Assembly (NCBI GenBank): GCA_023400055.1
Contig: JAEXFN010000042.1
Location: 1 to 56,133, forward strand
Reading direction: 5' to 3'
Length of the DNA: 56,133 nt
Source: Bacillota bacterium
GTDB lineage: Bacteria; Bacillota; UBA4882; UBA8346
Positions 42,211-51,915 of the stretch are shown here, piece by piece. The notes beneath the pieces were generated by a model. It searched no databases. It was given only the letters and a program-made list of their open reading frames with translations, and was not told the DNA's origin. Both the position numbers and the translations under genes were made by a program. Position 1 is the stretch's first letter. Each line of letters starts with the position of its first letter.

Positions 42211-42504
42211 CCCAAACCTCGGGCAAACTGTCCCAAGGCTTGGGAAAGCCCTCCCAAAGGTCGGGCAAGGATGCCCAAGGTTTGGGCAAGCATTCTCAAG
42301 GCTCGGGCGAGCATTCCCGGACCATGGGCAAGGTTCCCCAAGCCTTGGGAAACCATTCCCAAACCTTGGGCGATCTGTCCCAAGCCTCGGGCAAGCTTCC
42401 CCGAGGACCATCCCCGCTTTCCCGCCCTTCATCCTTATTGCCCCCGGTTGCGGGAATCCTTCCCCGGCCTTGCTGATCGTTTTCCGGAGCGTCCGGGAAT
42501 CCGC
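42211..42504. repeat. 21-bp tandem array B2
   Basis: Fourteen 21-bp units in strict phase (42211-42504), nearly all beginning CCC, with GGG at positions 11-13 in the first nine. The core CCCAAGCCTTGGG is palindromic, and the last units (CCCGAGGACCAT..., CCCGCCCTTCAT...) match array B1 at 22.6 kb. Read in one frame it gives heptapeptides such as FPKPWET, but it follows directly on a stop codon and has no start signal. It lies between the beta-helix gene and the OPT gene. Confidence 0.85.
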
Positions 42505-42686
42505 CCCAACCGGTATTTTAGGATGGCATGTGAGCATTCAGTATTGCCGTCCCATCCGTCGCGCTCGGGCAGCGGCCGGTTACGGCTCGGTAACAGCCGC
42601 GTCAATTGGTTTGCAGTTCCTTCGGGAATATGGTATGTTGGTGAAAACAGCTTTTGTCCCACAGCCGATTCACAGGAGGTCCTGTC

Positions 42687-44345
42687 ATGAAAACCGAAGC
42701 GAAGACGGAACGGCGTTTCGCCGGAATCGCTCAATTATCTTTGCGCAGCCTGGCGTTGGGGGTGCTGGGCTCCTGCGTGATCACGGCCAGTTCCATGTAT
42801 GTGGCGTTGCGCATGAGCGCGCTACCCTGGCCGACCATTTTTGTGGCGGTCCTCTCGATGGCCTTGCTGAAAGCCATCGGCCGGACCACTTTGAATGAGA
42901 TCAATATTACCCAAACCGCCATGTCCGCCGGAGCGATGGTCGCCGGCGGCCTGGCTTTCACCCTGCCCGGCCTGTGGATCAGCGGCCGTTGGCAGGGGCC
43001 GGCCGTCTTTCGCGAACATTTCTGGCCAGTGCTGCTGGTGACCATCGCCGGGGTCCTGTTGGGAACGGTGCTGACCTGGTTCATGCGCCGCCGTTTCGTC
43101 GAGGCGGAAGCCTTGCCTTACCCGATCGGCGTCGCGGCCGCCGAAACCATTACCGCCGGGGACCGCGGCGGCCGAAAGTCGGCGCTGCTCTTCGGGACCA
43201 TGGTCTTCTCGGCCCTCTTTACTTATCTCCGCGACGGTCTGGGCTGGATCCCGGCCGCGCTCACTTCCAAATGGCTGTATTCCCGCAATTATTTCGTCGG
43301 AATCTGGGTTTCGCCGATGGCCGTCGGCATCGGTTATATGATCGGCACCCTCTTTACCGGAATCTGGTTCCTGGGCGCGGTCCTTTCCTATCTGATCATC
43401 ATTCCGCTGGGACCGGCCGTCCATCTTTTTTCATCGGTTCAGACAGCGGTGGCCTTCAAGAATACCGCCGGGATCGGCCTGATGGTCGGCACCGGCCTCG
43501 GAATCCTGATCCGCTATGTCATCGCCCTGGGCCAGCGGTTGCTGCGGCAGCGAAGCGCCGGCCCAAACCGCTCCCGTTCCGACCTCAGCAAGGAGCGCGG
43601 AACGGAACGGGTGCTATCGTGGCTCGCTTTCGCCGCGGCTTTTGTCCTCTCGGTGGCCGGCGGAATCGGGCCGCTGCCCTCGGCATTGCTGCTCATCGGA
43701 GTCTGGGCCGCTTCGGCCATGGCCGCGACCATCACCGGCCAGACCGGGATCAATCCGATGGAGATCTTTGCGATCATTATTTTATTGGCGATCCGGTTGT
43801 TGGTCCGGCTGGATCCGACCAGCGCCTTCCTGATCGCCGCCGGAGTGGCCATCACTTGCGGCTATGCCGGCGATCTGCTGAATGATTATAAGGCCGGGCA
43901 GGTGCTGGGGACCAATCCCGTCGCCCAGCTCGTCTCGCATGTCGCCGGAGGATTGGTCGGCGCGGTCGTCGGCGCGCTGGCCATGTTCGCGGTGATCGGC
44001 CAGTTCGGTGGGGTCGGGCCGGAGAAGGGCCTGCCGGCGGGCCAGGCCTTCGCCGTCAGCCAGATGGTGGGCGGCATCGGCGACCCTTGGGTCTTCGGCG
44101 TGGCCGCTCTGATCGGCGTTTTGCTTTATTTGCTGAAGGTGCCCGCGATGACGCTGGGGATCGGCATGTACCTGCCGTTTGAGATTTCGGCGGTCGTCTT
44201 CCTGGGCGGAGTGAGCCGCTGGATCAGCGACCGGATTCGGCCACAAGCGGCGGGAAGCGGCAACATCGCCGCTTCCGGGCTGTTGGGCGGGGAAGGAATT
44301 ACCGGGGTGGGCATCGCCATCTGCAAGCTGTTGACCGGGGGCTGA
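42687..44345 (+). CDS. OPT-family transporter
   Basis: Membrane protein of 552 residues with about 14 hydrophobic segments, of the oligopeptide transporter/YSL superfamily. Proteins of this family move oligopeptides or metal-chelates with protons. The N-terminal ITASSMYVALRMSALPWPT, a repeated LP/GL-rich helix pattern and NPMEIFAIIIL are consistent with it. AGGAGG precedes the ATG at 42687. It lies between the beta-helix protein and the esterase of the pectin locus but on the plus strand, so a link to pectin is not clear. Confidence 0.88.
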   Translation: MKTEAKTERRFAGIAQLSLRSLALGVLGSCVITASSMYVALRMSALPWPTIFVAVLSMALLKAIGRTTLNEINITQTAMSAGAMVAGGLAFTLPGLWISGRWQGPAVFREHFWPVLLVTIAGVLLGTVLTWFMRRRFVEAEALPYPIGVAAAETITAGDRGGRKSALLFGTMVFSALFTYLRDGLGWIPAALTSKWLYSRNYFVGIWVSPMAVGIGYMIGTLFTGIWFLGAVLSYLIIIPLGPAVHLFSSVQTAVAFKNTAGIGLMVGTGLGILIRYVIALGQRLLRQRSAGPNRSRSDLSKERGTERVLSWLAFAAAFVLSVAGGIGPLPSALLLIGVWAASAMAATITGQTGINPMEIFAIIILLAIRLLVRLDPTSAFLIAAGVAITCGYAGDLLNDYKAGQVLGTNPVAQLVSHVAGGLVGAVVGALAMFAVIGQFGGVGPEKGLPAGQAFAVSQMVGGIGDPWVFGVAALIGVLLYLLKVPAMTLGIGMYLPFEISAVVFLGGVSRWISDRIRPQAAGSGNIAASGLLGGEGITGVGIAICKLLTGG

Positions 44346-44357
44346 AAAAGCGGCAAT

Positions 44358-45500
44358 TTACAAGTGCCGCTCCAGCCAGGCAAAGGCCGCGTCTTGTTCC
44401 GCTTCATTGAAAACATGCTCCAGCGCGGGCCAGAGTCTGGTTTCGAGGTTAGCAGCCGCGTCCTGGGAATCCCAGATCCGCCTCAGCTTGGCATAGGCTT
44501 CCTGGACCGAATCCGCCGGAAAGAGCGGGTCCAGCGCGCCATTATAGAACAGCAGCGGTTTCGGAGCGGCGATGCTGGCGATATCGGGATAATCCAGGAA
44601 ATTGGCCAGTCCCGGATGGACCATGTGAAATGCCGAGTGTCCCAGCGTTTGATTGTTGCCGGGGACCATTAAGCCTTTGAGCGTCGCCATCCAACACACC
44701 GCCACCGCCGCTTTGATGGTGTCCGAGAGCGCCGCTACCTGCCAGGCCCGGTAAGCGCCCATCGAGAAGCCGCAGGCGCCGATGGCCCGGGGATCGACTT
44801 CGGGAAAGGTAGCCAAAAAAGCGGCGGCGCGCCGATCCTCGTGGGCCATCAGGCCGGCCAGGGTCGTCCCCAGATGCGACAGATTGCTGGCCAGACCCTG
44901 TTGATCCGGGTACTCCATCCCGCCCCGGTCTCCCCAACCGAGCGCGTCGACGGCCAGTACCGCATAGCCGCGGGCCGCCAAGCGATCGCCGATAAAATGC
45001 CCGTCAAAATACTTCGCCGTCCACGCCTGTGCCGCGGCCAGCTTTTCCGGGTCATCCCAGGGCTCGATCACTTTTTCCTTGCCAATATCGAACTTCGCGC
45101 CATGATCGTGCAGCAGCAGCAACGCCGGGAACGGCCCCAGCCCTTTGGGGATCAGCGTCAGACCGAGCACCCGGCTCTCCGCAGTAAGGTTGAAGGCCAC
45201 CTTGCGCGCGACATAGTGGCCGCGATCCTGTTCGGCGACGATCTGCGGTTGAAACGGGATGTCGCCGGGAGCCGGCAGCAGCAGATCCAGCACTTTTTGC
45301 CGGGCCGCCTTCTGCCATTCCCGGAAGTCATGATAATTGCCGGATGTCCAGGACATGGGGAAATTCAGCTTGCTTTTCAACTGTTCGTAAAAAACGGGCA
45401 ACCTGCCGGCGACGCCCACCGTTTGGTATGCTTCGGCCGGGGACGGGGGCGCTCCGGAGCAGTTCCGCCGAGCGTTGATTTCAGCGGTCAGAGATACCAT
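44358..45500 (-). CDS. Alpha/beta-hydrolase, putative carbohydrate esterase
   Basis: Esterase-like protein of 380 residues from the dienelactone hydrolase/acetyl xylan esterase group. Likely triad: Ser in GFSMGAYRAW, Asp in YNGALDPLFP, His in ALEHVF. LLLLHDHG marks the oxyanion strand. No signal peptide. It is 36 bases downstream of the oligogalacturonate lyase, so removal of acetyl or methyl groups from imported oligogalacturonides is plausible. The exact ester is unknown. Confidence 0.75.
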   Translation of the reverse strand: MVSLTAEINARRNCSGAPPSPAEAYQTVGVAGRLPVFYEQLKSKLNFPMSWTSGNYHDFREWQKAARQKVLDLLLPAPGDIPFQPQIVAEQDRGHYVARKVAFNLTAESRVLGLTLIPKGLGPFPALLLLHDHGAKFDIGKEKVIEPWDDPEKLAAAQAWTAKYFDGHFIGDRLAARGYAVLAVDALGWGDRGGMEYPDQQGLASNLSHLGTTLAGLMAHEDRRAAAFLATFPEVDPRAIGACGFSMGAYRAWQVAALSDTIKAAVAVCWMATLKGLMVPGNNQTLGHSAFHMVHPGLANFLDYPDIASIAAPKPLLFYNGALDPLFPADSVQEAYAKLRRIWDSQDAAANLETRLWPALEHVFNEAEQDAAFAWLERHL

Positions 45501-45536
45501 CTCCTCCTACTACCATCGATGGAATGACCTTTTATT

Positions 45537-46700
45537 TTATTTATCCAGATTACCCATGTCAAATAGGTATAAGTTCCCTTTGCCGTCCCGGTCCGAAGTA
45601 AACAGAATCTTCCGGCTGTCCCAGCTGAAGGTGGGATGGCAGTGAACCTGCTGCGTATACCAGGAGGTCTTATGTGTGCATAAGGTCTGTAAAGCGGCTT
45701 GCTCTCCGCCGATCGTGATTAAAACCAAGTCCTCGACTTCGTCGCCGACCAGAAGCGTATTATCGTTATTGGCGTGATAGTGATTGCAGTAAAACGGCAT
45801 GTCGATCGTACGGATGACTTCACCGTTCTTATCCGCCAAACCGATATACGGGATTTGGCTGTGATCCGGATCCGCCGTGGTGGCTTGCGTCTTTGAGGAA
45901 GTGATCGTTCCATCGTGTCCCTTGCGGCGATTGTCAAAGAAGATTAAGCCATCCCGGGTCCAAAATTCATGCCCGACGCAATCGTCTTCATCCTGCCGGA
46001 AACAAGGTTTGACGCTCCGTTGCACCAGATCAAGCAGCCAGATCCGCTGATGGACCAGATTCCAGGGCCCTTCATGACAATAGGTGGCAAGGGTGCTGTC
46101 GTCCGGAGCAAACTGAAAGTGTCCCACCCAGTGAGTATCCTCATAGACATCGTAAACGGCGGAACCGTCCAGATGAACCATGGTGATCCAAGCTTTCTTG
46201 GTCGCGAACATGGTCTCTTTAAACCCGCTATAATTGGCGCCGCGGCTAATCTGGACGTTTTCATTGCGCGGGACGCCGATATACTTCTTATCCGGACTGA
46301 TGAACGGGATGCCCAAAACGACTTCCGGCCGCTCCTCATAGATCACTTCGCATTGTCCGGTCTGAGTATTCAACTTCTTAATCCGGTTGCCAGTAACGTA
46401 AACCAAGATTTCACTGTCCGGCGTCTTGGTGTGGCCATGAATTTGGATTCCGTCTTGCTCGGCAGTCACCTGAGTAATCAACCCGCTATCCAGGTCCATC
46501 TTGAAGAGATTGTAGACCTCCGGTATCTTCGAAGCACGATCCGACAAAAAGTAAATCTCCCGATCGCCGGCGCTAAATGAATTGTCGGTGAAGTAAAAAT
46601 GATAGTTGTTGGAATCGCCCCCGGTCAACTGCACTACTTCCAGACCAGTCTTCTCGTCCTTATAGGAGCGTTTTTCGGAACGAAATTCTTTACCAATCAT
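45537..46700 (-). CDS. ogl: Oligogalacturonate lyase (PL22)
   Basis: Cytosolic beta-propeller lyase (387 residues) that splits unsaturated digalacturonate to 5-keto-4-deoxyuronate. Family marks are clear: NNYHFYFTDNSFS, YCHEGPWNLVHQRIWLLD, VGHEFW, CNHYH and TQQVHCHPTFSW. The last two carry the histidines and glutamine that bind Mn in characterised PL22 enzymes. AAAGGAG lies before the ATG. It sits between the esterase and the ABC importer of the same strand, as expected for a pectin-degradation locus. Confidence 0.92.
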   Translation of the reverse strand: MIGKEFRSEKRSYKDEKTGLEVVQLTGGDSNNYHFYFTDNSFSAGDREIYFLSDRASKIPEVYNLFKMDLDSGLITQVTAEQDGIQIHGHTKTPDSEILVYVTGNRIKKLNTQTGQCEVIYEERPEVVLGIPFISPDKKYIGVPRNENVQISRGANYSGFKETMFATKKAWITMVHLDGSAVYDVYEDTHWVGHFQFAPDDSTLATYCHEGPWNLVHQRIWLLDLVQRSVKPCFRQDEDDCVGHEFWTRDGLIFFDNRRKGHDGTITSSKTQATTADPDHSQIPYIGLADKNGEVIRTIDMPFYCNHYHANNDNTLLVGDEVEDLVLITIGGEQAALQTLCTHKTSWYTQQVHCHPTFSWDSRKILFTSDRDGKGNLYLFDMGNLDK

Positions 46701-46851
46701 CTAAAAAAGTCTCCTTTGGCAATGTTATCCCTACATTCCGCCCAGGGCGGTTCGAGCAATCATGATATTCCGAGTAAACCGGCACTCTTTGCAACGGATC
46801 GACCGAACGGTTTATCCGGGACAAAGAGTGCCGCTGGCAAACATAGAATAG

Positions 46852-48150
46852 TTATTTATTATTTACACTCTTATCGTATTCGGCCTTATCCTTTTCAAGC
46901 GCCGCCGCCCATTCATTCAAGAAGTCCTCAGGAGTCTTTTTGCCAAGCAGAACTTCTTGAAAACCCGGCTCGCCGATTTGTTTTTGAATCGTCGCATAGT
47001 TTGGCAGATACATCGGGGGCATGATCACGATGGAATCTTTGGCTGCGGCGACTTTACCCGCCATCACCAGATGAGGGGATTCTTTTACCCAATCTTCTTT
47101 AAAAACATCGCTGTTGGTCGGCAACTGCCCAATATTGCGATTCCAATAGCTTTGGGCTTCGGCTGAACATAAATAACTGATGAATTTCCAAGCGGCCTCG
47201 GGATGTTTCGAGGAGCGAAAGATGCTATAGCCATTATCTTGGCCGCCTTTTAATACCCTTTTGCCGGTCAATGACTTCGGATAGGGGCAGGCGACAAATT
47301 TCCCCGGTCCTAGCGTTTTGATGTGCTCGCCGTAAGAACCCAGGTTATGTTGGATCATGGCGACCCGTCCGGAATCGAAGGCCGCGACCATCTCTTTATA
47401 ACCGTTGGTAATGTCGCTTTCGGCGGTATATGCCTTATAAATTGCGCTGAACCGTTTTAAGGCCTCGATGTTTTTGGGATCATTGATGGTGCATTTGCCC
47501 TTCTTTGTAAAGTAGCTGGTTATGCCGGAGTAGCCATACATCAAACTCTCCCATTCATTGGCGCTGGCCGAACCGCCCCGGATGCTGAACCCATAGAAAT
47601 TCTTGTTTTTATCGGTGGTTTCCCGGATGATCTTGTAAAAATCGTCCCAGGTTTGCGGCTCGCTTAATCCGTGCGCTTTCAAGACATCCGGCCGGTACCA
47701 CAGGATGGACATATTGGTGGTGTTCGGAAGCTGATAAAGCTTGTGGTCCTTCGGAATACTCCGGTTGGCATCAACCGATAACCGGCTCAATTTGGTTTTG
47801 GCATCCCATTTATTAAAATACCGGTCCAATGGCAACAGCGCTTTTTTATTAACGAAATCACTGATGAAATAATCCGGGACTCCGCCGCAGTCCGGCGTCT
47901 CATTGGCGGCGATCGCCACATCGTATTTCTGCTTGGCATTGCTCCAGGGGAGGCCCACATATTCCACATCGATACCGGGATTCTTCTGTTCGAAACGTTT
48001 GATCAGTTCCTCATAATAAGGCGTCCGGTTGGGGCCGGCGTTCTCGTCCCAAAAGGTGATTTTGACCTTGTCCGGTTCTTTGGCGAATACCACCGGCATT
48101 AAGGAAACGACTAGCATCACCGCGAGCAAACCGCAAAACAATCTTCTCAT
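46852..48150 (-). CDS. Sugar ABC transporter substrate-binding protein
   Basis: Family 1 solute-binding protein, about 432 residues, exported by an N-terminal signal peptide (MRRLFCGLL..., cleavage likely near VVFA-KEP). KITFWDENAG and FEQKNPGIDVEYV open the mature domain, and WYRPDVLKAHGLSEPQTWDD is a typical cleft stretch. I prefer ATG 48150 with GAGGAGG about ten bases upstream; a TTG at 48159 is too close to that site. It belongs with the two permeases upstream and probably binds oligogalacturonides. No ATPase is encoded nearby. Confidence 0.92.
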   Translation of the reverse strand: MRRLFCGLLAVMLVVSLMPVVFAKEPDKVKITFWDENAGPNRTPYYEELIKRFEQKNPGIDVEYVGLPWSNAKQKYDVAIAANETPDCGGVPDYFISDFVNKKALLPLDRYFNKWDAKTKLSRLSVDANRSIPKDHKLYQLPNTTNMSILWYRPDVLKAHGLSEPQTWDDFYKIIRETTDKNKNFYGFSIRGGSASANEWESLMYGYSGITSYFTKKGKCTINDPKNIEALKRFSAIYKAYTAESDITNGYKEMVAAFDSGRVAMIQHNLGSYGEHIKTLGPGKFVACPYPKSLTGKRVLKGGQDNGYSIFRSSKHPEAAWKFISYLCSAEAQSYWNRNIGQLPTNSDVFKEDWVKESPHLVMAGKVAAAKDSIVIMPPMYLPNYATIQKQIGEPGFQEVLLGKKTPEDFLNEWAAALEKDKAEYDKSVNNK

Positions 48151-48213
48151 GCCTTTCAATCCTCCTCTTTTTTCGATCGCTATCTGAATCTATCGCAAGA
48201 TGAACCCGGAGGC

Positions 48214-49059
48214 TCATCCCTTGACCGAACCGGCGCTGAGTCCTTGGACCAAGTATTTTTGGACGTATGCGAAGAGCAGGATCGCCGGACTCAAGGCAAT
48301 GATGCTTCCCGCGGCAAGCGCTCCGTAGTTGATATCGAACTGTCCCTGCATATAATTCAAACCGACCGGGATGGTGAACAGCGCTTTGCTGTTGATGAAC
48401 ATCAGCGCGCACAAGAACTCATTCCAACAGCCGATAAAGGCGAAGGCCCCGGTAGCCACCAGTCCCGGCAGCAGAATCGGCAGTACCGCCACATAAATGG
48501 CTCTTAACCGGCCGCACCCGTCGACCATGGCCGCTTCCTCCAGCTGAAAGGGGATGTTGTTGATAAAACCGCGCATGATGATGGAATTGAACGGGATCTG
48601 GAAAGTGGCGTACGTCAGCATCAATGAGCCCAAATTATTGATCAGATGCATGTTCTTGAAGATGACGAACAACGGGATGATTAACATCGATTGCGGAACG
48701 AACTGCGTACTGAGCAGCAGCATCAAGAACGCAGCCTTGCCCCGGAATTTAAACCGGTTTAAGGCATATCCGATTAACATCGAGCAAAAAACGATGACCA
48801 CCACGCTGACTGCGGCCACCAGAAAGCTGTTCTTGAAGAAGACGGAGAAGCCCACGTTGTTCCATGCGATGACAAAATTCTTCAAAGTGGCCGGCGACGG
48901 CAGGTACTGGATCGGGATTTTGTAGATATCCGATTCCCGTTTCAAGGCGACCACCAAGGTCCAGTAAAACGGGAACAGGATAAAGAGCATGATCAGGGCG
49001 AGCGGCAGATACAGCGAGAGCCATTGGGTTCCTTTCTTAGGCGCGGCGGTCCCGGTCAT
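48214..49059 (-). CDS. Sugar ABC transporter permease, MalG type
   Basis: Permease of 281 residues with six membrane segments and the EAA loop LEEAAMVDGCGRLRAIYVAVL. AAGGAGG precedes the ATG, which overlaps the stop of the MalF-type gene, so the two are co-translated. The C-terminal SAGSVKG ending is typical. It pairs with the MalF-type subunit for uptake of the same sugar as the binding protein at 46852. Confidence 0.95.
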   Translation of the reverse strand: MTGTAAPKKGTQWLSLYLPLALIMLFILFPFYWTLVVALKRESDIYKIPIQYLPSPATLKNFVIAWNNVGFSVFFKNSFLVAAVSVVVIVFCSMLIGYALNRFKFRGKAAFLMLLLSTQFVPQSMLIIPLFVIFKNMHLINNLGSLMLTYATFQIPFNSIIMRGFINNIPFQLEEAAMVDGCGRLRAIYVAVLPILLPGLVATGAFAFIGCWNEFLCALMFINSKALFTIPVGLNYMQGQFDINYGALAAGSIIALSPAILLFAYVQKYLVQGLSAGSVKG

Positions 49060-49968
49060 TTAAAATTCCTCCTTGTCAAACTGGGAGATGGAGAGGTAAA
49101 TCCCGGCGAAAGCCAGCAGAATCACAAAGGCCACCACCGACAAAGCCGATCCGTAACCGAAATTGTTGGCGTTAATCGCCTGATCGACGATGTACATCGA
49201 GAGGGTGGTGGTCAACCGGGCCGGTCCCCCGCCCGTCAGGGTGTAAATCAAATCCACCTGATTAAATTCCCATACTGCCCGCAACAAAGTTGATAAGACA
49301 ATGGTATTCTTGAGATACGGCAGGGTGATGTAGCAGAACTGCTTCCACCAGCCGCCGCCGTCGACCCAGCAAGCCTCATACTGCTCTTCGGGGATGGTTT
49401 GCAAGGCTGCCAACAGCAGAATCGCAAAGAAAGGGATGCCCCGCCAAAGCTCGGCCACGATGACCGAATTGAAGACGGTGTTCATGTTGCCCAGCCAGCC
49501 CACGGGATGGCGGATCAATCCCAGCCTGATCAGTAAATCATTAATGATGCCCATGTTCTGATTGTACATTAACGACCACATCATGCTGGTCAATACCCCC
49601 GAGATCGCCCAGGGCGAAAAGGTCAGCGCCCGGAACAGGCCCCGCAATTTGAAACTGCGGTTCAACAGCAACGCCACGATCAGGCCGAGAACCAACTGCC
49701 AGAAAACCTCCACGAAGACCCATTGGGCGGAGACCAGCAGCGAACTGTAGAAGATCCGGTCCTTGGCGAAGATCTTCAGAAAGTTGTCGAGCCCGGCAAA
49801 TCCGTTTAAAAAAGGCAGCGCCATGTTATAGTTCTGGAAACTGTAATAAAACATATTTCCCACCGGATACAGTAGGAAAACCCCGATAAAGAACAGGGCC
49901 GGCAAGATAAAGAAGTACGGCATCCATTGCATGGCCTTTTCGGTTGTATGCTTCATGGGCTTCGCCAT
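49060..49968 (-). CDS. Sugar ABC transporter permease, MalF type
   Basis: First gene of the importer operon, about 302 residues, six membrane segments. The coupling loop (YEACWVDGGGWWKQFCYITL) and the LTGGGPARLTTTLS stretch identify the MalF-type subunit. I prefer ATG 49968 with GAGGTGAAGGG upstream over an ATG 21 bases earlier. Its upstream region holds a direct repeat and a hairpin that may bind the neighbouring YesN-type regulator. Confidence 0.95.
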   Translation of the reverse strand: MAKPMKHTTEKAMQWMPYFFILPALFFIGVFLLYPVGNMFYYSFQNYNMALPFLNGFAGLDNFLKIFAKDRIFYSSLLVSAQWVFVEVFWQLVLGLIVALLLNRSFKLRGLFRALTFSPWAISGVLTSMMWSLMYNQNMGIINDLLIRLGLIRHPVGWLGNMNTVFNSVIVAELWRGIPFFAILLLAALQTIPEEQYEACWVDGGGWWKQFCYITLPYLKNTIVLSTLLRAVWEFNQVDLIYTLTGGGPARLTTTLSMYIVDQAINANNFGYGSALSVVAFVILLAFAGIYLSISQFDKEEF

Positions 49969-50048
49969 CTGTCCCTTCACCTCTCTCATATTTGGAAGCC
50001 ATGGTCCCTTACTTCCCTGAGCTCTTGTGAACGCCCCGACCTTCGGAC

Positions 50049-50208
50049 GGGGTTTATCACAATGCTTTTGGCCCCTTCATCATAATGCAATAATTTCGTT
50101 ACAGGAATACAATATCTTGAGATTAAGGTATGAGATCTTAAACAGTTTAGCGAAGCCGAATGCATCGTGGCCCCCGGATCCGAGGCCAGGGTTTATCACA
50201 ACGCTTTT
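50049..50208. repeat. Direct repeat upstream of the importer operon
   Basis: GGGTTTATCACAAYGCTTTT occurs twice (starting near 50050 and 50189), about 140 bases apart. AraC-type regulators often bind direct repeats, and this lies between the importer operon and the yesN-like gene. Confidence 0.55.
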
Positions 50209-50214
50209 CGATAT

Positions 50215-50246
50215 AAAAAAACGAAGGCTATCTTTGAAGGATAGCC
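50215..50246 (-). terminator. Terminator of the yesM-yesN operon
   Basis: Stem GGCTATC/GATAGCC with TTCGTTTTTTT after it on the minus strand, about 70 bases past the response-regulator stop. Confidence 0.85.
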
Positions 50247-50313
50247 CGGTAACATGTTCTGTTCTATTGAAATGAATCTAAATGACCCATTTTAACGCGG
50301 AAGACTCAGGAAG

Positions 50314-51903
50314 TTAACCATTCTTGAACTCTGTCGGCGAAACCCCGGTGTATTTCTTGAAAATGGCGCTAAAGTAATGGACATTCGCATAGCCGATCCG
50401 TTCGGCAACTTCATAGGCTTTAAGATTGGAGTTCCGCAACAGTTCCATGGCTTTTTTCATCCGGACCTCCAAAACAAAATCGGAAAAATTGATCCCCCGG
50501 GCCTTCTTAAAAATGTTGCTCAGGTACGTGGGACTGACGTGGATTTGACTGGCGACGTCCTGCAGCGATAAGCCGTCCTTGGCATAGTTGGCCACAATAT
50601 ATTCCATCGCCTGTTCCACCAAGGTTTGTTGCAGCTTCTTGCGGATCGTGTTCACGGCGTTGCAGAGATCGCGGACGACCTCACGGAGCTTGGCAAAAAT
50701 CGCCCCCGCCGACTGCAGTTGCTTGATCTCCAGATGAAACTGGTAAAAGTTATACTGGCGGCCGATCTTCTCGCCGATCTCCGGCCATTCCTTGACCTCG
50801 GTAAAGAGCAGCATCATGATCTCCATCCCGATTAGCTGGAGGTGATCCAGGGGCAACGGCTCGGCCATGATCTGTCGCTCCATCCGGGCCAAATGGGCTA
50901 GAGACTCATCCAGCAGCCCCAGCTTGATCGGGCGCAACAGTTCCCGGGCGGCCGGATAAATGTCCACCGTGGCCCGCCCGGCGGGCCGGGGCGGATCCTG
51001 GACGGTAAGCGTCTGGTCTTGGCCGAGGATGTGCCGGAGTTCCAGCGCCGAACAGGCCTCGGCATAAGAGCGGCCGGCTCCGGCCAATCCTTCGCAGACC
51101 TTGCCCGTCCCGATGGTGACGGTGATCCCCAGCGTTTCCCGGACCGCCTGGCGGATCCTTTCCGCCAGGTAATAAACTTCCGCCGGCAACTGGCCCTGAA
51201 GGTCGTCGGTTACGGCCAGAATCAGCACCGCCTCGTCCTGGCCGGACTCGAAGAGCAAACCCTGCCGCTCCTTTTCCGTCATCCGGTTGACCAGCTCGCC
51301 GATCCCGGCCTTCCAGCCCTCTTTCTCCGCCGCCCGTTCATTCCGCAGATAATAGTCGTCGACCTTGATCACCGCCACCACCAGCGGCCCGTCCCATGCC
51401 CCGATTTCCAGCAGTTCGATTTTGGAGCGGATCTCCTCCGGCCCATAGCGTTCCTCAATCAGGCCCACCAGGAACTGTTGCAGCAGCAGCGGCCGGCTCT
51501 CCTCGAGCTTCCGGCGGATCCTCTGCTGTTCGGCCAGCGCCAGGGCGGCCCGATCCACCACCTCGATTAGCAGCTGGTTGTCCACCGGCTTCAACAGATA
51601 ATCGAAGGCCTGCAACTTTAAAGCGGTCTTGGCGTATTCGAAATCCTTATAGGCGGTAAGCAGGATGATTTTAACCTCCGGGTACTGGGAACGGACCGAT
51701 TTGGTAAACTCCAGCCCGTCGACCCGCGGCATCCGGATATCGCAAATCACGATGTCCGGCACGGCCTCCGCCATCATTTGCAACGCGGTCTGGCCGTCGC
51801 CAGCCACCCCGGCGATCTGGTAACCGTATTCCGCCCAGGGGATCGCCTGGGACAATCCGCGCCGGATGATCAGGTCGTCATCGATGATCATGATTTGGTA
51901 CAT
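50314..51903 (-). CDS. yesN: AraC-type response regulator, YesN-like
   Basis: Transcription factor of 529 residues. A receiver domain (1-120) has the phospho-acceptor D55 in VICDIRMP, with IIDDD (6-10) binding Mg and K in LLKPVD. A long linker of about 280 residues follows, then an AraC helix-turn-helix pair (LQDVASQIHVSPTYLSNIFK and YEVAERIGYANVHYFSAIFK). AAGGAG precedes the ATG. It lies 12 bases downstream of the sensor kinase and close to the importer operon, which it most likely activates. Confidence 0.93.
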   Translation of the reverse strand: MYQIMIIDDDLIIRRGLSQAIPWAEYGYQIAGVAGDGQTALQMMAEAVPDIVICDIRMPRVDGLEFTKSVRSQYPEVKIILLTAYKDFEYAKTALKLQAFDYLLKPVDNQLLIEVVDRAALALAEQQRIRRKLEESRPLLLQQFLVGLIEERYGPEEIRSKIELLEIGAWDGPLVVAVIKVDDYYLRNERAAEKEGWKAGIGELVNRMTEKERQGLLFESGQDEAVLILAVTDDLQGQLPAEVYYLAERIRQAVRETLGITVTIGTGKVCEGLAGAGRSYAEACSALELRHILGQDQTLTVQDPPRPAGRATVDIYPAARELLRPIKLGLLDESLAHLARMERQIMAEPLPLDHLQLIGMEIMMLLFTEVKEWPEIGEKIGRQYNFYQFHLEIKQLQSAGAIFAKLREVVRDLCNAVNTIRKKLQQTLVEQAMEYIVANYAKDGLSLQDVASQIHVSPTYLSNIFKKARGINFSDFVLEVRMKKAMELLRNSNLKAYEVAERIGYANVHYFSAIFKKYTGVSPTEFKNG

Positions 51904-51915
51904 GGCAGCTCCTTC

